Below are positions 28,688 to 37,945 of a stretch of 64,000 nt of DNA, in pieces. The stretch is from contig DITE01000056.1 of NCBI GenBank assembly GCA_002422725.1, positions 4,838-68,837 of the forward strand, read 5' to 3'. Below the pieces are notes generated by a model. It was not told the origin of the DNA. It searched no databases and was given only the letters and a program-made list of their open reading frames with translations. The DNA comes from Bacteroidales bacterium UBA6192 (GTDB lineage: Bacteria; Bacteroidota; Bacteroidia; Bacteroidales; F082). Every line of letters begins with the position of its first letter. Position 1 is the first letter of the stretch. Both the position numbers and the translations under genes were made by a program.

Positions 28688-29833
28688 TTATTCATCAGTT
28701 TGTTTGTTTTTTATAAGGGTAGAACGAAACTTAGAAAACCAGCCTTTTACTTTTCCAACCCATCTATATTGCATCTTATCACTGTTATCATTATAATTCT
28801 GATCCCCAATCAACAAAGCAATGGGTTTAAGTTCTGTATACTCTTCACAAACCACTCTGAACATAGCCGAAAAAGGCAAAAACAAAATCATTCCGGCAAT
28901 GCCCCAAACCGAAGCACCAATGATGATGCTTATGATTGAGGTTAATGCATTAACCTGTAACTTTCCTCCCACGATTTTTGGGGTTAGAAAATTACTTTCA
29001 ATAACCTGAACAAGCCAGAAGAAAATAGCTATGGTTATTGGTGTCCATAAAGAATCAGAGAAAATAAAAGCATATAATATGGGAATAGCTGCTCCTAAAA
29101 GAGTTCCGGCATAAGGAATAATGGCTAAGAGGGAGGCTAAAAAACCAAAAAGGAATGGGCTGTCAAGACCAATAATCCAAAGCCCTACGCTATTCACCAA
29201 TCCGAGTATAAGAACAATTAATAACATGCCAAAGAGGTATTGCTGACCTACTTTCTGAACAGATTTAAACATATTGAAAGCCTTTTCTCTGTTCTCTTGC
29301 GGATAAATACGGACCAAAGCATTGATGAGCCCATTTCTGTAAATTAATATCAGAAATGTGTATACAATTGCAGATAACAGTCCGATGAAGAAATCAGAAG
29401 TGCCGCTGAAAGTTTGACTTATCAGTGTCCCAACCGATTTGTTCAATCTGCCTTTAAGCTTATCGAATAACTCACCTTCTTCCAGATTACCTACAAACCC
29501 CAGGTTATTATTGATGTATAATGTGACATCCGCAAATAACCTGATTATTTTATCTTTAAAATCAGTGATGTCCTCTGAAAGGTGAATGATTTGATTTGAA
29601 AACAGATATAGACCTCCTCCTATTATCAGGAATAATGTAAGCATGGAGAGAGAAACCGCCATTATTTTGTTGACTCCCCAGGATTCAAATTTCCGGCTTA
29701 CAGGAAAAAGTATAAACGCTATCAGAAAGGCAAAAGCCAGGGGAATCAGCACTGATTTAGCCAGAACCAACAGTGCAAAGAAGGCGAAAACAGTGCCGAA
29801 GGCATAGAATATTTTTTGAAAAGACAGGTGCAT
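28688..29833 (-). CDS. AI-2E family (UPF0118) membrane permease
   Basis: 381 residues with the typical layout: two helices at the N-terminus, a third, then an amphipathic cytosolic/periplasmic stretch (about 85-150), then five helices with the GLVNSVGLWIIGLDSPFLFG and PYAGTLLGAAIP blocks. Members export small molecules or act as Na+/H+ antiporters; the name AI-2E reflects one member and does not show autoinducer export here. The last about 35 residues are charged and cytosolic. Confidence 0.85.
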   Translation of the reverse strand: MHLSFQKIFYAFGTVFAFFALLVLAKSVLIPLAFAFLIAFILFPVSRKFESWGVNKIMAVSLSMLTLFLIIGGGLYLFSNQIIHLSEDITDFKDKIIRLFADVTLYINNNLGFVGNLEEGELFDKLKGRLNKSVGTLISQTFSGTSDFFIGLLSAIVYTFLILIYRNGLINALVRIYPQENREKAFNMFKSVQKVGQQYLFGMLLIVLILGLVNSVGLWIIGLDSPFLFGFLASLLAIIPYAGTLLGAAIPILYAFIFSDSLWTPITIAIFFWLVQVIESNFLTPKIVGGKLQVNALTSIISIIIGASVWGIAGMILFLPFSAMFRVVCEEYTELKPIALLIGDQNYNDNSDKMQYRWVGKVKGWFSKFRSTLIKNKQTDE

Positions 29834-30113
29834 CCTTAATGAGGTTTAACAATAATTCTATAAACTGACCAAAAGAGAGTTATACTACTTGATGTATTAA
29901 CATTTTTATCTTTATTCATTTTTAGTCTCATTGATTTGCAATGTAAGGGTTCGAAATCGTTTACTTTTTTATGAAAATCAATCTTCTTATTGCTGTTGCT
30001 TTTTCCAAATACAATGCGGTTTCTGATTTCGCATCGGACATGCAAATGAAGACCATTGTTTGCGTCATTTTATTCAACAGCCCAGTCTTGATAAGAATGC
30101 ATAATGTTTTATT

Positions 30114-30233
30114 CTAACTGCACTTGCCCAGCAAGATCCAGAGGATGATAAACACGATAATTGTACCAAAACATCCTCCACCTAGTTTATATGCTCCATA
30201 TCCTGAAAGCAAACCCCTGAAAAGATTATTCAT
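30114..30233 (-). CDS. 39-residue single-span membrane protein
   Basis: A short frame opens at ATG 30233 and ends at TAG 30114. It is a polar N-terminus, a Lys-Leu-Gly-Gly-Gly-Cys motif at 16-21, then one strongly hydrophobic helix (about 22-35) and a Lys-Cys-Ser end. I recall similar tiny Gly-Gly-Gly-Cys-Phe proteins being widespread in Bacteroidota. The surrounding 280 bases (29834-30113) contain no better gene. It has the same orientation as the baeRF and AI-2E genes. Function unknown. Confidence 0.55.
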   Translation of the reverse strand: MNNLFRGLLSGYGAYKLGGGCFGTIIVFIILWILLGKCS

Positions 30234-30331
30234 ATGATTCCTCGGTTAATTATTAATACTTAGCTGTCACTCCAAAGCAAAGTCAGACGATTACAAATTG
30301 AAAAGTTGACCATCTTTTGTAATACGTTGTC

Positions 30332-30559
30332 TTAATCTGAACTTTTAGGATGCTCCAATTTGTATTTATTCAATATCGAATTCAGCGATTCATAATAGGC
30401 GCTTAAATTCTTCAGCGTTATTTCCACATTTTCCTCAGATGGAATTGTTGCGGGCATTTCTTCCAAAAACCCTGACAATTCAGGATATTGCTCTTTGATT
30501 GTCATGGTAACTTTCAGAATTTTTGAGTTCAAATCTTTTTCAATTTCTTCGTAATTCAT
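30332..30559 (-). CDS. Small acidic protein of unknown function, baeRF-linked
   Basis: 75 residues, mostly predicted alpha-helical and acidic, no signal peptide. It starts 12 bases after the baeRF gene stop in the same direction, which supports it being real and co-expressed. No family recognised. Confidence 0.65.
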   Translation of the reverse strand: MNYEEIEKDLNSKILKVTMTIKEQYPELSGFLEEMPATIPSEENVEITLKNLSAYYESLNSILNKYKLEHPKSSD

Positions 30560-30571
30560 ATTTCTGCTTGT

Positions 30572-31714
30572 TTAGTATCTGAATATTGCTGCAAGTCCTG
30601 TTTCCGAAGGTATTTTTTCAGTTGGCAGTACCATAACCTGACCCCCCATTTTTGTTACTAAATCTGCCATATCGTCGAGCAGATCATCTACTTTCGGATT
30701 TGATAAATCCTTTTTTTGCGTATTGCCGGTAATCAGATTTGTTATCCGAACTGCAATCATCCGGTCTGCCTCAATAAGTAGTGTATCAACTCGCCCCTCA
30801 ACAGCCGCCGCCGCTACTTCCTTTATGTCATCGCTGCCTTTTCCATTTGCCCTTGCCTGCTCAAACCTTGACACAAAACTGTCGAGTTTCAGTAAATATT
30901 CAGGTTCCATTATTTCCCAGGCAAGATTTACAAGCTTATCTGTTGAAAGAGATGTCGGGTTGATTGCAATGCTTTTGTCAAGCAGCATTGGATTTTTATT
31001 TACCTTTCTAAAAAGGTTGTGGTGTTCAGGTAAAGCTGCAAGAATCAGTGGCCAGCCGGTTGGTTTAGAATAGCGTTCGTAAATCAAATTAGCAACAACA
31101 CGGAAAAACTGCTCCGCATCCTTTTTCTCTTCATCCTGTTCGCTGCCTGTATCGTTATGCAAACTCAAATATTCTCCTACAGAGCCTGCAATAGATCCGG
31201 AATCTTTTAATTCATCAACAATCGCATCTGTATTGGATTTTTGAGCTTCAGCATGTAATTCAACCTCTACGAGAGAATGACGGTCACCTTCGAAGAGCCT
31301 GATCCCCTGAAGACTTACCCCCAAAACATGGTATCGGTCAGTCGATTGCAGATACTGCCTCAGTGGCTTTGTGTGGAAACTATCGGCCACCATTGCCAAT
31401 TCGTCAACAGTTACTGGTAAACCCACAATTTTAAACAACCCGGCAGCACTAAAAACAGCCAAACCATTTGACGTATGGCTCCATAAACTGTTGTCATCAA
31501 CAAGGGTTTCCATAGGTTCAATGTGTTTTTTTACTTCACCGGCTGAATATTTTTGTAGAAGTGATTTTTCCAATTGCTTGAGTAGATTTTTAAACCTGAT
31601 TGGATCCTGAAGTTTTTCAGGATGACTTCGGTGAGTTGGCATATAAAGAGAAAGACATGGATTCTGATCTATTGCCATGAGTTCCTGAATGATCTCTTTG
31701 CTGAGTAATTCCAT
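30572..31714 (-). CDS. baeRF-family protein (bacterial archaeo-eukaryotic release-factor-like)
   Basis: 380 residues. The opening (NPCLSLYMPTHRSHPEKLQDPIRF) and the middle HVLGVSLQGIRLFEGDR stretch match baeRF domain proteins, distant relatives of eRF1/Pelota. The C-terminal third holds the TLLIEADR-type segment. In this family a role on stalled ribosomes has been proposed by analogy; it has not been shown for most members. It lies between an EncFtn-type ferritin gene (128 bases upstream) and a 75-residue partner, suggesting a stress context. Confidence 0.78.
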   Translation of the reverse strand: MELLSKEIIQELMAIDQNPCLSLYMPTHRSHPEKLQDPIRFKNLLKQLEKSLLQKYSAGEVKKHIEPMETLVDDNSLWSHTSNGLAVFSAAGLFKIVGLPVTVDELAMVADSFHTKPLRQYLQSTDRYHVLGVSLQGIRLFEGDRHSLVEVELHAEAQKSNTDAIVDELKDSGSIAGSVGEYLSLHNDTGSEQDEEKKDAEQFFRVVANLIYERYSKPTGWPLILAALPEHHNLFRKVNKNPMLLDKSIAINPTSLSTDKLVNLAWEIMEPEYLLKLDSFVSRFEQARANGKGSDDIKEVAAAAVEGRVDTLLIEADRMIAVRITNLITGNTQKKDLSNPKVDDLLDDMADLVTKMGGQVMVLPTEKIPSETGLAAIFRY

Positions 31715-31842
31715 AATATTATTTTTTTGTATTAGTTATCTTGATTTCATTGTTGAAATGAATTTGATGAATTGCTCATTATATTCATTGCTGTGATTAC
31801 TTGAGTCAATATTTGCGCATGCAAAGCATTCACTGCTATTCT

Positions 31843-32145
31843 TTACTTCTTCTTTTTGATTACATTTTCCACTTCCTCGGCTCCCTCGGCATAAAACTTT
31901 TCTTCATCGGGGGCAAGTTCATAGAGCAACCGCAAAAACTCTCCGGCATGCACACGCTCTTCATCAGCGATTTCCTTGAGAACCTCTATTGCCAACTTAT
32001 TGTCGGTTGACCCGGCAAGCTGCATGTAGAGCTGAGTTGCTTCATACTCCGAGGCTATCATGAAACGAATGGCTCTGACAAGCTCTTCATCAGTGAGCTT
32101 TCTGTCATTTGCCAGGCCCGAAAAGGGTGATCCAAATGTTGGCAT
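31843..32145 (-). CDS. Encapsulated-ferritin-like (EncFtn family) protein
   Basis: 100 residues, two-helix half-ferritin. Glu33 in ASEYEATQLY, Glu63 and His66 in ADEERVHAGEF keep the spacing of the EncFtn ferroxidase ligands (Glu32, Glu62, His65 in the Rhodospirillum protein, from memory). Such half-ferritins assemble into rings and oxidise iron, usually inside encapsulin shells. No encapsulin gene is in this window, and the C-terminus here ends in four Lys without an obvious cargo-loading peptide. It is preceded by an unusually strong Shine-Dalgarno sequence. Rubrerythrin-like alternatives fit less well. Confidence 0.75.
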   Translation of the reverse strand: MPTFGSPFSGLANDRKLTDEELVRAIRFMIASEYEATQLYMQLAGSTDNKLAIEVLKEIADEERVHAGEFLRLLYELAPDEEKFYAEGAEEVENVIKKKK

Positions 32146-32150
32146 ATTAT

Positions 32151-32158
32151 TCTCCTTT
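32151..32158 (-). promoter_or_regulatory. Strong Shine-Dalgarno for the EncFtn gene
   Basis: AAAGGAGA lies five bases before the ATG on the minus strand. Most genes in this window, as is usual in Bacteroidota, lack such a site, so this gene may be translated at unusually high rate. Confidence 0.55.
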
Positions 32159-32456
32159 ATGTTTTTTCATACTACCACCAATGCACACTCAATTGCCTAT
32201 TCCTTGTACAATACTTTGCCTTTGAATACATTGGTTTGATGAATGATTTCTATAATACAAAGGTGAGTATGCCAGGACTGGAAAATGTCACATAATTCTA
32301 GAAAAAAGTTACATCATTCACACATTATCTGCTACCGGACGAATGACTGAATTTCTTGAAAAGTTTGAAACTCAAAAGCCAAATATGCTGTGATTCCTGT
32401 CTGATGCACTCGAATTCAGTACCTTACCCGTTAATGTGTATATCCCTTCGTCTGAC

Positions 32457-32480
32457 AGAGAAGAATAAAAATTCTTCTCT
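32457..32480. terminator. Perfect 10-bp hairpin after the protease gene
   Basis: AGAGAAGAAT, an AAAA loop, then ATTCTTCTCT. It lies about 120 bases beyond the protease stop codon. The stem is AT-rich and no T-tract follows on the minus strand, so it may be a weak terminator or another RNA structure. Confidence 0.35.
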
Positions 32481-32598
32481 TGCCGTTTAGCCTGAGCAAG
32501 AAATTCCACACGGTTCCCGGGTATTGTCCCCAGGGTTGAATCATGGGTCGGCAGCGGAAGATCGACAATGAAATATTTATGAATTGAACAGCTTAATT

Positions 32599-35500
32599 TT
32601 ATCGCGCAGATTTGATCAGCTTAACCGAAAACTGTCCGGATGCGGTATTGAACCGTGCAATATACATCCCATCAGTCAATGGACTTCCATTGTCCGAAAG
32701 TCCGTCCCAGTTCAGGGTCGTTGGCAAAGTGGAGTCGTGTGAATTCTGTATTGTTCTCACAGCAACCCCTTCCCTGCTGTAAATGGTGACCTCTGTCCAG
32801 CTATGGGATGAGTCTGTCCAGCGAAAGCTAAGCTGGTCGGAAAATGGATTGGGTGTAACCGTAATGTCAGGCTGCAGGCTGGAAGCTGGCTGAGGCGTTT
32901 CGGGAACTGAAATAATCAGGTGGCCCATATCGAAAAAGGTCAGGATGGCTTTCATCAGTAACTTTCTTTCCTCCAGATCATTTTCAATCCCATAGTTTCT
33001 GAACTCAAGCTGCGAGCCAACTGTCTTGTAGGCGTTCTGCGCATTGCCGACCATGGTGTAGGTTTCTGCATCAGCATCGGAATGCATCAGCGCAAATGCA
33101 GGCGGAAGGGGCAATATTTCAATAAACAGGTAATCTTGTTCTTCATGAAAGGGAAAATCAATTCCTTCAGCAAAAGTACCGGCAACTCCCTGAATAAAAG
33201 CTGTTGTCAGCGGGTTGCCAAGCACCTGGCCACTGATTCTGAAACGAAGATGAGCGGGAGTCTGCACACTGAAATTCCAGGCATACCCTCCTTCCATGTA
33301 CATTCGTCCACCCTTGTCAAGATAGTCGGCCAGATGCTCGCCTTCGGGCACGGTTAGGGCAGTGTAAGCATTGGCTGATCCAAGGCAGGCGAAAACTGAC
33401 CGGTAAACATCCAGCCTTTCGGGCAGGGACTCTGTGTAAACATACTCAATATTCATGCTATCAAGCACTTCACGGACAACCGAGACGGCCACATCATTTT
33501 TTGCCTTGTTGAACAACAAAACCGGATATTGCCCGATATTCATGCTGAATTCCTCCTGAAAAATCGATACGCCATCCGACATGATTTTCAGCATTAAGAT
33601 GGCTTCATGATCTGTGGGGCAGGCCTCAGAAATAGCCAGGGTGAAACCACACTGAGCGGTGGAGCCTGCCTGCAATGATTCCAATTGCACCTGAACGGGC
33701 TGATGGATGCTGAGGTAGGGGTCGTTGGTCGAAAGCTCAACTATCGGATCCTTAGCCAGATATGTTCCCTGGTTTTTAATCGTTAAAACAAGTGGTGCTG
33801 TTTCGCCCGGATCAGGATAATGGTTGTCGTTGTCGTCCACAAGCCAGTCCTGAAGCAGAATAGCGGGTGCTATCACATTTATCCATTGCGATCCACTGAG
33901 TTGAAAATTTTCGTTTGAAAAGTCAATATTCACGGGCAAATCTGACTGGTCAGGACAATCAGAAGCAACAGTGGCCGAAAATGCTTGTGGAATACTTACT
34001 GTTGCATAAGGAGGAAGGTTAATGGCTTGTAATTCATTATCATCAATCAGAAGATGGGTATCATTGCTTGTCAGTTGCACCATCAGGCCATTGACTGCTT
34101 CACCGGTTCTGTTTGTCAGCACCAGATCGAAAAGCAAGCTGCTTCCCTGATGAACAGGCTTGCCATCCATAGTATTCACTTCAAGGGCAAAAAGCAGCTG
34201 GTCGGATAGTCTGAAATCTTTTTGGTCAGTGATGCCGTTGTCGTCAGTAACCATCACACGGACATTACTTATAATCTCTTGATTGTCAAGTATCCCTGAA
34301 AGAAAACCGTCGGTTGAGAGGGTAAGACCATCAGGAATAGTTTCGGGGCTTAAACGGCAGGCTTCATGAAGAGGTAAGGCGCTGTTATGGCTTCCGTTAA
34401 TCATTTTAAAGCCTGTATTATCCCCTGCTGAAACACCGGAATACCACAGGATGTTTTCGTCAACAAGGATATCGTTGTAGTAGTATTCAATGCTTCCATC
34501 CGGGAACAATACTACTGCAAACTCAGCAAAACCAATTGTTTCATCATAATACACAAGCGGTTGTTTCCACCTGAAGGCAGCCCGGTTTTCATCGCCTTCG
34601 TACCATATGCCTTCATCAGATTTGGTACCGGGATAGTATTTAATGGGTGTAAACAGAAAAGCTGCAATATTTTTCATGCTCCGAAACAGCAGGTAGGTAT
34701 CCTTGTAATAGGGCCAGGGATAGATGCCCGGCTCAAAAAGGATGAATCCATCCTTATGCACAAACACCTCATCAAAGGATTCACCATAGAATGGAAAACT
34801 AAAGTCAAGCGTTTGCCGGGCATATTTCAGGTTTGGTTGCTCAAGGCTTAGGCTTACATCATCCACTTCGGGAAAGGTTGAAGTGATAAACTGCTGGTGA
34901 TAGGAAGTTTCAAGTGTCCATTGAAGGGGTGCTGTCCCGTTGGTTGCCTCAAGCTGAAAGCCGGCATCAAACACCGGAATTTCTTCCGTGGTGATGGTTA
35001 CGGTGTTTGCCTGATGCGTGTGAATGATTTTACATCGGGTAACCTCATTGTGATTGATATCAGCAGGAAGGCCACCACATGAAATTTCACCAACAGTTTC
35101 GTTGGTATAATCCATGAGCGAAAAGCTGATTATTTCGCCTGAGCCGGTGGCGTTTGGGTCGTTCTCGTAGACCTCGAGAAAATAAGCTACCGGTGACCCC
35201 TGGTCGGCATAACTGAGCAAAGGACTGATGTCCAGGCCAATTTCAATGGTTTTGTGCTCTTCATCGGTTCCGCCCTGCATGAAGTTTGGACCGCCCTGAA
35301 AGTTGAAGACAGGAAAATAAAGACGCTGCTCCGGGATGCCCGAAGAAGTTTCGGATGCAAGCCCCACAACAAGCCTTATTTGCTCCCGAAGATTGTGCTT
35401 CAAGGTGATCCGGGCGGTAAGCATGGGTTCGTATTCCTCTCTCACATCGATTACATGAACCAGACTATTCCAAATTCCGCCGTAAAACACATTCTCAGCC

Positions 35501-36429
35501 AGGGTTTTATACATCATATAACAAAAACCCTCGTTCTGCCAATCATCGCCATAACTGTTGGCAAATTTCAGTCCGCCGATTTCCCAGTCGCGCATGTCGA
35601 CAACACCATCGTTATTGATATCCAGATGGTTAGTAAAAATTTCGTCATCGTTATAGTCAAAGCGTATGCTATCGTTGTAGCCCACAATTGTCATGGCGTG
35701 GGTGGCAAAGGTGCCCGGAAACAGTGTAACGGCCATTTCTCCGGCTTCGGGTGTACCGGCCGGCAGTGGTTGAATTCCCGATCCCCAAGGGCTGGCTGCA
35801 TTGAAGTTGGCAATGCCACCAAAAGGTGATCCTTCGAGGTGATGCAAAAGCCAATGCTTGAGTGTCAGCAAACCCTCAGGCGTTCCCACATTGATTTTGC
35901 TCACTTTTCTTACCCGGTTTTTCATGGCTTCGTAGTAGCTGTCGTAGCCGCTGATCCACACCAGTCCATCTTCATCAATAGCCATACCGCCATAATCGGC
36001 CAGTGTGGGCGAGCCCAGGGTGCGAAGCACTTCAAAACTATGCATATAATTCACCCCGTACCAGCTATTGTAGTTGTTGAAGTTGTACACAAAATGAGAG
36101 GGATATTGGTTGTTGCTGTCGCTGGCAGGCAGGTTGCGCTCGCGGCACATTTCATAGGTAAAGGTATATCCAACAGAGGAGGCCTGACCACAGGAAGCAC
36201 CAATCTGACTGAAAATCGGCCTGAAATAGGGTAATGTTGAATTGTCGACACTTTCAGGAAGTGCCATCTGGCGGTAGGTATCCTTCAGGATAAGCTCGGG
36301 AAGATTCACAAGGGTTATGGAATCATAGGCTTCGATATAAGCAGGGCGTTGACCCTGACCGGGCGACTGTAGCCGGGCAAGCAGAAGGCAGGAAAGCAAG
36401 ATGCTGAAATGTAAGGTAAACGGGCGCAT
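32599..36429 (-). CDS. Secreted papain-like cysteine protease with T9SS sorting domain
   Basis: 1276 residues from the ATG at 36429, which begins a proper signal peptide; an in-frame ATG at 36498 would put 23 extra residues before it. The catalytic set of C1A peptidases is visible: Gln75 and Cys80 in SQIGASCGQAS, His244 in FATHAMTIVG, Asn291 in FANSYGDDW. A long beta-rich middle follows, with putative-Ig/CARDB-like repeats and EF-type DINNDGVVDMRDW at 269-282. The last about 90 residues (TVTPNPFSDQLSF ... VKLIKSAR) are a type A T9SS C-terminal domain, so the protein is exported to or beyond the outer membrane. Monocistronic. Confidence 0.87.
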   Translation of the reverse strand: MRPFTLHFSILLSCLLLARLQSPGQGQRPAYIEAYDSITLVNLPELILKDTYRQMALPESVDNSTLPYFRPIFSQIGASCGQASSVGYTFTYEMCRERNLPASDSNNQYPSHFVYNFNNYNSWYGVNYMHSFEVLRTLGSPTLADYGGMAIDEDGLVWISGYDSYYEAMKNRVRKVSKINVGTPEGLLTLKHWLLHHLEGSPFGGIANFNAASPWGSGIQPLPAGTPEAGEMAVTLFPGTFATHAMTIVGYNDSIRFDYNDDEIFTNHLDINNDGVVDMRDWEIGGLKFANSYGDDWQNEGFCYMMYKTLAENVFYGGIWNSLVHVIDVREEYEPMLTARITLKHNLREQIRLVVGLASETSSGIPEQRLYFPVFNFQGGPNFMQGGTDEEHKTIEIGLDISPLLSYADQGSPVAYFLEVYENDPNATGSGEIISFSLMDYTNETVGEISCGGLPADINHNEVTRCKIIHTHQANTVTITTEEIPVFDAGFQLEATNGTAPLQWTLETSYHQQFITSTFPEVDDVSLSLEQPNLKYARQTLDFSFPFYGESFDEVFVHKDGFILFEPGIYPWPYYKDTYLLFRSMKNIAAFLFTPIKYYPGTKSDEGIWYEGDENRAAFRWKQPLVYYDETIGFAEFAVVLFPDGSIEYYYNDILVDENILWYSGVSAGDNTGFKMINGSHNSALPLHEACRLSPETIPDGLTLSTDGFLSGILDNQEIISNVRVMVTDDNGITDQKDFRLSDQLLFALEVNTMDGKPVHQGSSLLFDLVLTNRTGEAVNGLMVQLTSNDTHLLIDDNELQAINLPPYATVSIPQAFSATVASDCPDQSDLPVNIDFSNENFQLSGSQWINVIAPAILLQDWLVDDNDNHYPDPGETAPLVLTIKNQGTYLAKDPIVELSTNDPYLSIHQPVQVQLESLQAGSTAQCGFTLAISEACPTDHEAILMLKIMSDGVSIFQEEFSMNIGQYPVLLFNKAKNDVAVSVVREVLDSMNIEYVYTESLPERLDVYRSVFACLGSANAYTALTVPEGEHLADYLDKGGRMYMEGGYAWNFSVQTPAHLRFRISGQVLGNPLTTAFIQGVAGTFAEGIDFPFHEEQDYLFIEILPLPPAFALMHSDADAETYTMVGNAQNAYKTVGSQLEFRNYGIENDLEERKLLMKAILTFFDMGHLIISVPETPQPASSLQPDITVTPNPFSDQLSFRWTDSSHSWTEVTIYSREGVAVRTIQNSHDSTLPTTLNWDGLSDNGSPLTDGMYIARFNTASGQFSVKLIKSAR

Positions 36430-36627
36430 AATCGGGTATTTCGACGATAAACAGGATAGTGTTGTGTCAAAAGTACATCGAAAAGAGTAAACCTGCAAGA
36501 ACCAAACAGTATCCGGTTACTTTTTTCAAGTATTCATGATGCATAATCACATCATGGCTATCATCCGCTGGCACAGAAGTTGAACAAAAGCTTTTACCAC
36601 CTGTTTAACTGGTAAATAAAAACATTC

Positions 36628-37227
36628 ATGAAAACACTTATTGTAATATTCGTCATTGTTGTTGTTGTGATCGTCATATTTCAATCTTACACCCTTATGG
36701 CTGCGAATAAAACGGAAGAGCAGAAGTATACTGTTATCCTGAAAGACAAGGATTTCGAAATCAGATTTTATCCCTCTGCAACTCTTGCAACCATTCATTC
36801 TGACGCTAAAACCTACAAAGATTTATCCGGATCGGGGTTTCGGAAACTGGCCCGCTACATTTTCGGAGGCAACGAGACGAATACCAGCATTTCGATGACT
36901 GCACCGGTTCACATGAACATCAACGATACTGTTTCGAGTATGAGTTTTGTTATGCCATCGTCTTATAGTGAAGATATGCTTCCAAAACCCAATAATCCTG
37001 ATGTGTTCATTCAAAAATCAGCTGATGAATATGTTGCCGTAATCCAATTTGGCGGATTTGCATCGGACAAAGATCTGGTATTCTATTCGGCCAAGCTCAA
37101 AAAATTGCTGGAAGAAAAAGGCATAAGCTATTATGGAAACACCAGGTTTCTGGGCTATAATCCACCCTTTCAACTTGTTGGCAGGAGGAACGAAATGATT
37201 GTTTCGGTAAATTGGAAAGCTGAATAA
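36628..37227 (+). CDS. SOUL-family heme-binding protein
   Basis: 199 residues: an N-terminal membrane anchor (about 5-22) followed by the SOUL/HEBP domain, recognisable by YTVILKDKDFEIRFYPSATL, the FRKLARYIFGGNE block, ISMTAPVHM and the closing FLGYNPPFQLVGRRNE. SOUL proteins bind heme or tetrapyrroles; the bacterial role is unclear. Monocistronic and divergent from the protease gene. Confidence 0.88.
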   Translation: MKTLIVIFVIVVVVIVIFQSYTLMAANKTEEQKYTVILKDKDFEIRFYPSATLATIHSDAKTYKDLSGSGFRKLARYIFGGNETNTSISMTAPVHMNINDTVSSMSFVMPSSYSEDMLPKPNNPDVFIQKSADEYVAVIQFGGFASDKDLVFYSAKLKKLLEEKGISYYGNTRFLGYNPPFQLVGRRNEMIVSVNWKAE

Positions 37228-37275
37228 CAAAATGAAAATTGCCTACTTTTAAACCGTACTAAAAATGGGAAGCCT

Positions 37276-37419
37276 TTAACTGCTCAGGTAGGTGTATGCA
37301 TACTGCTGCCCGTCAATACTCACAAACTCGCAATTGCCTGCAAAGGTTTTTGTTGTTTCGCCACTGCCATGTCTCAGGTGCTGCCTGATGCGCTGCTGGT
37401 GGCCGTATTGAATGGCAAG
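37276..37419 (-). pseudogene. Decayed Rhs core fragment
   Basis: The minus strand encodes 47 residues homologous to the Rhs core of the two genes upstream. It retains TTKTFAGNCEFVSIDGQQYA, then YTYLSS and a stop. The left part has diverged (QYGHQQRIRQHLRHGSGE versus TYGHHRQRIRQLYRNENGE). It lies beyond the last candidate immunity gene, as expected for an older displaced cassette. The rest of 37228-37552 is empty. Confidence 0.75.
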
Positions 37420-37552
37420 TTCCTTTTAGGCTGGTGGCCTTCCTTCAGAAATAACGAACGAGTTTTATACTATACTTTGCGATTCATCCAGAAATGGGTT
37501 CTTTTCAAACCTTGGAAAATAATTCTTTCTTTTTTGAAAATTGGTATTCAAA

Positions 37553-37945
37553 TCAAAGTATTTTGTTACGAATTAACTTATATAGGGAATGATTATAAAC
37601 ATCTTCAAAAGTCATAATATCATTAGCTTTTAGCAAATTAGTTAGGCCGTTCAAAAGTGAAATCGCATAAAGGTATTTTAAATCAAGCTTTGGGAGGTTA
37701 AAAAGATAATCAAACTCATGTTCCTTTGCATCAATAATAGCATCAATTAATGAATAAATTACCAAACACAATTCAATTTTTAAACATCTTTTATCTAAAG
37801 TGTAGATTTTAAAAAATAATTCATCAACATTTGAAACAACATCTTCACCGAGCATTTTTAATGTGTACTCTAACAGATGATGTAACTCCTGCATTAATGC
37901 TTTCTGACTTAAAGGGGTCAAAATCTTTTCCATATCTCCCACCAT
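37553..37945 (-). CDS. Candidate immunity protein for the orphan Rhs tip
   Basis: 130 residues, cytosolic, mainly helical (Leu-rich, with LKYLYAISLLNGL). It overlaps the 3' end of the orphan Rhs gene by 28 bases (or 16 if the second ATG at 37933 is used), the standard toxin-immunity coupling. AT-rich compared with the Rhs core, as tips and their immunity genes usually are. I do not recognise the family, so the immunity role rests on position. Confidence 0.65.
   Translation of the reverse strand: MVGDMEKILTPLSQKALMQELHHLLEYTLKMLGEDVVSNVDELFFKIYTLDKRCLKIELCLVIYSLIDAIIDAKEHEFDYLFNLPKLDLKYLYAISLLNGLTNLLKANDIMTFEDVYNHSLYKLIRNKIL

Larger units (their letters stand above)
32146..32598. other. Intergenic region
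   Basis: 453 bases between the EncFtn gene and the protease gene on the same strand. I see no coding frame. It contains the hairpin at 32457-32480 and, near 32150-32250, presumably the EncFtn promoter. Confidence 0.6.

Noticed and set aside
29836..30045. 69-residue minus-strand frame
   Set aside because: No signal, domain or sensible composition; it ends two bases before the AI-2E start but lacks any other support.
35254..35829. 191-residue plus-strand frame
   Set aside because: Antisense to the secreted protease coding sequence.
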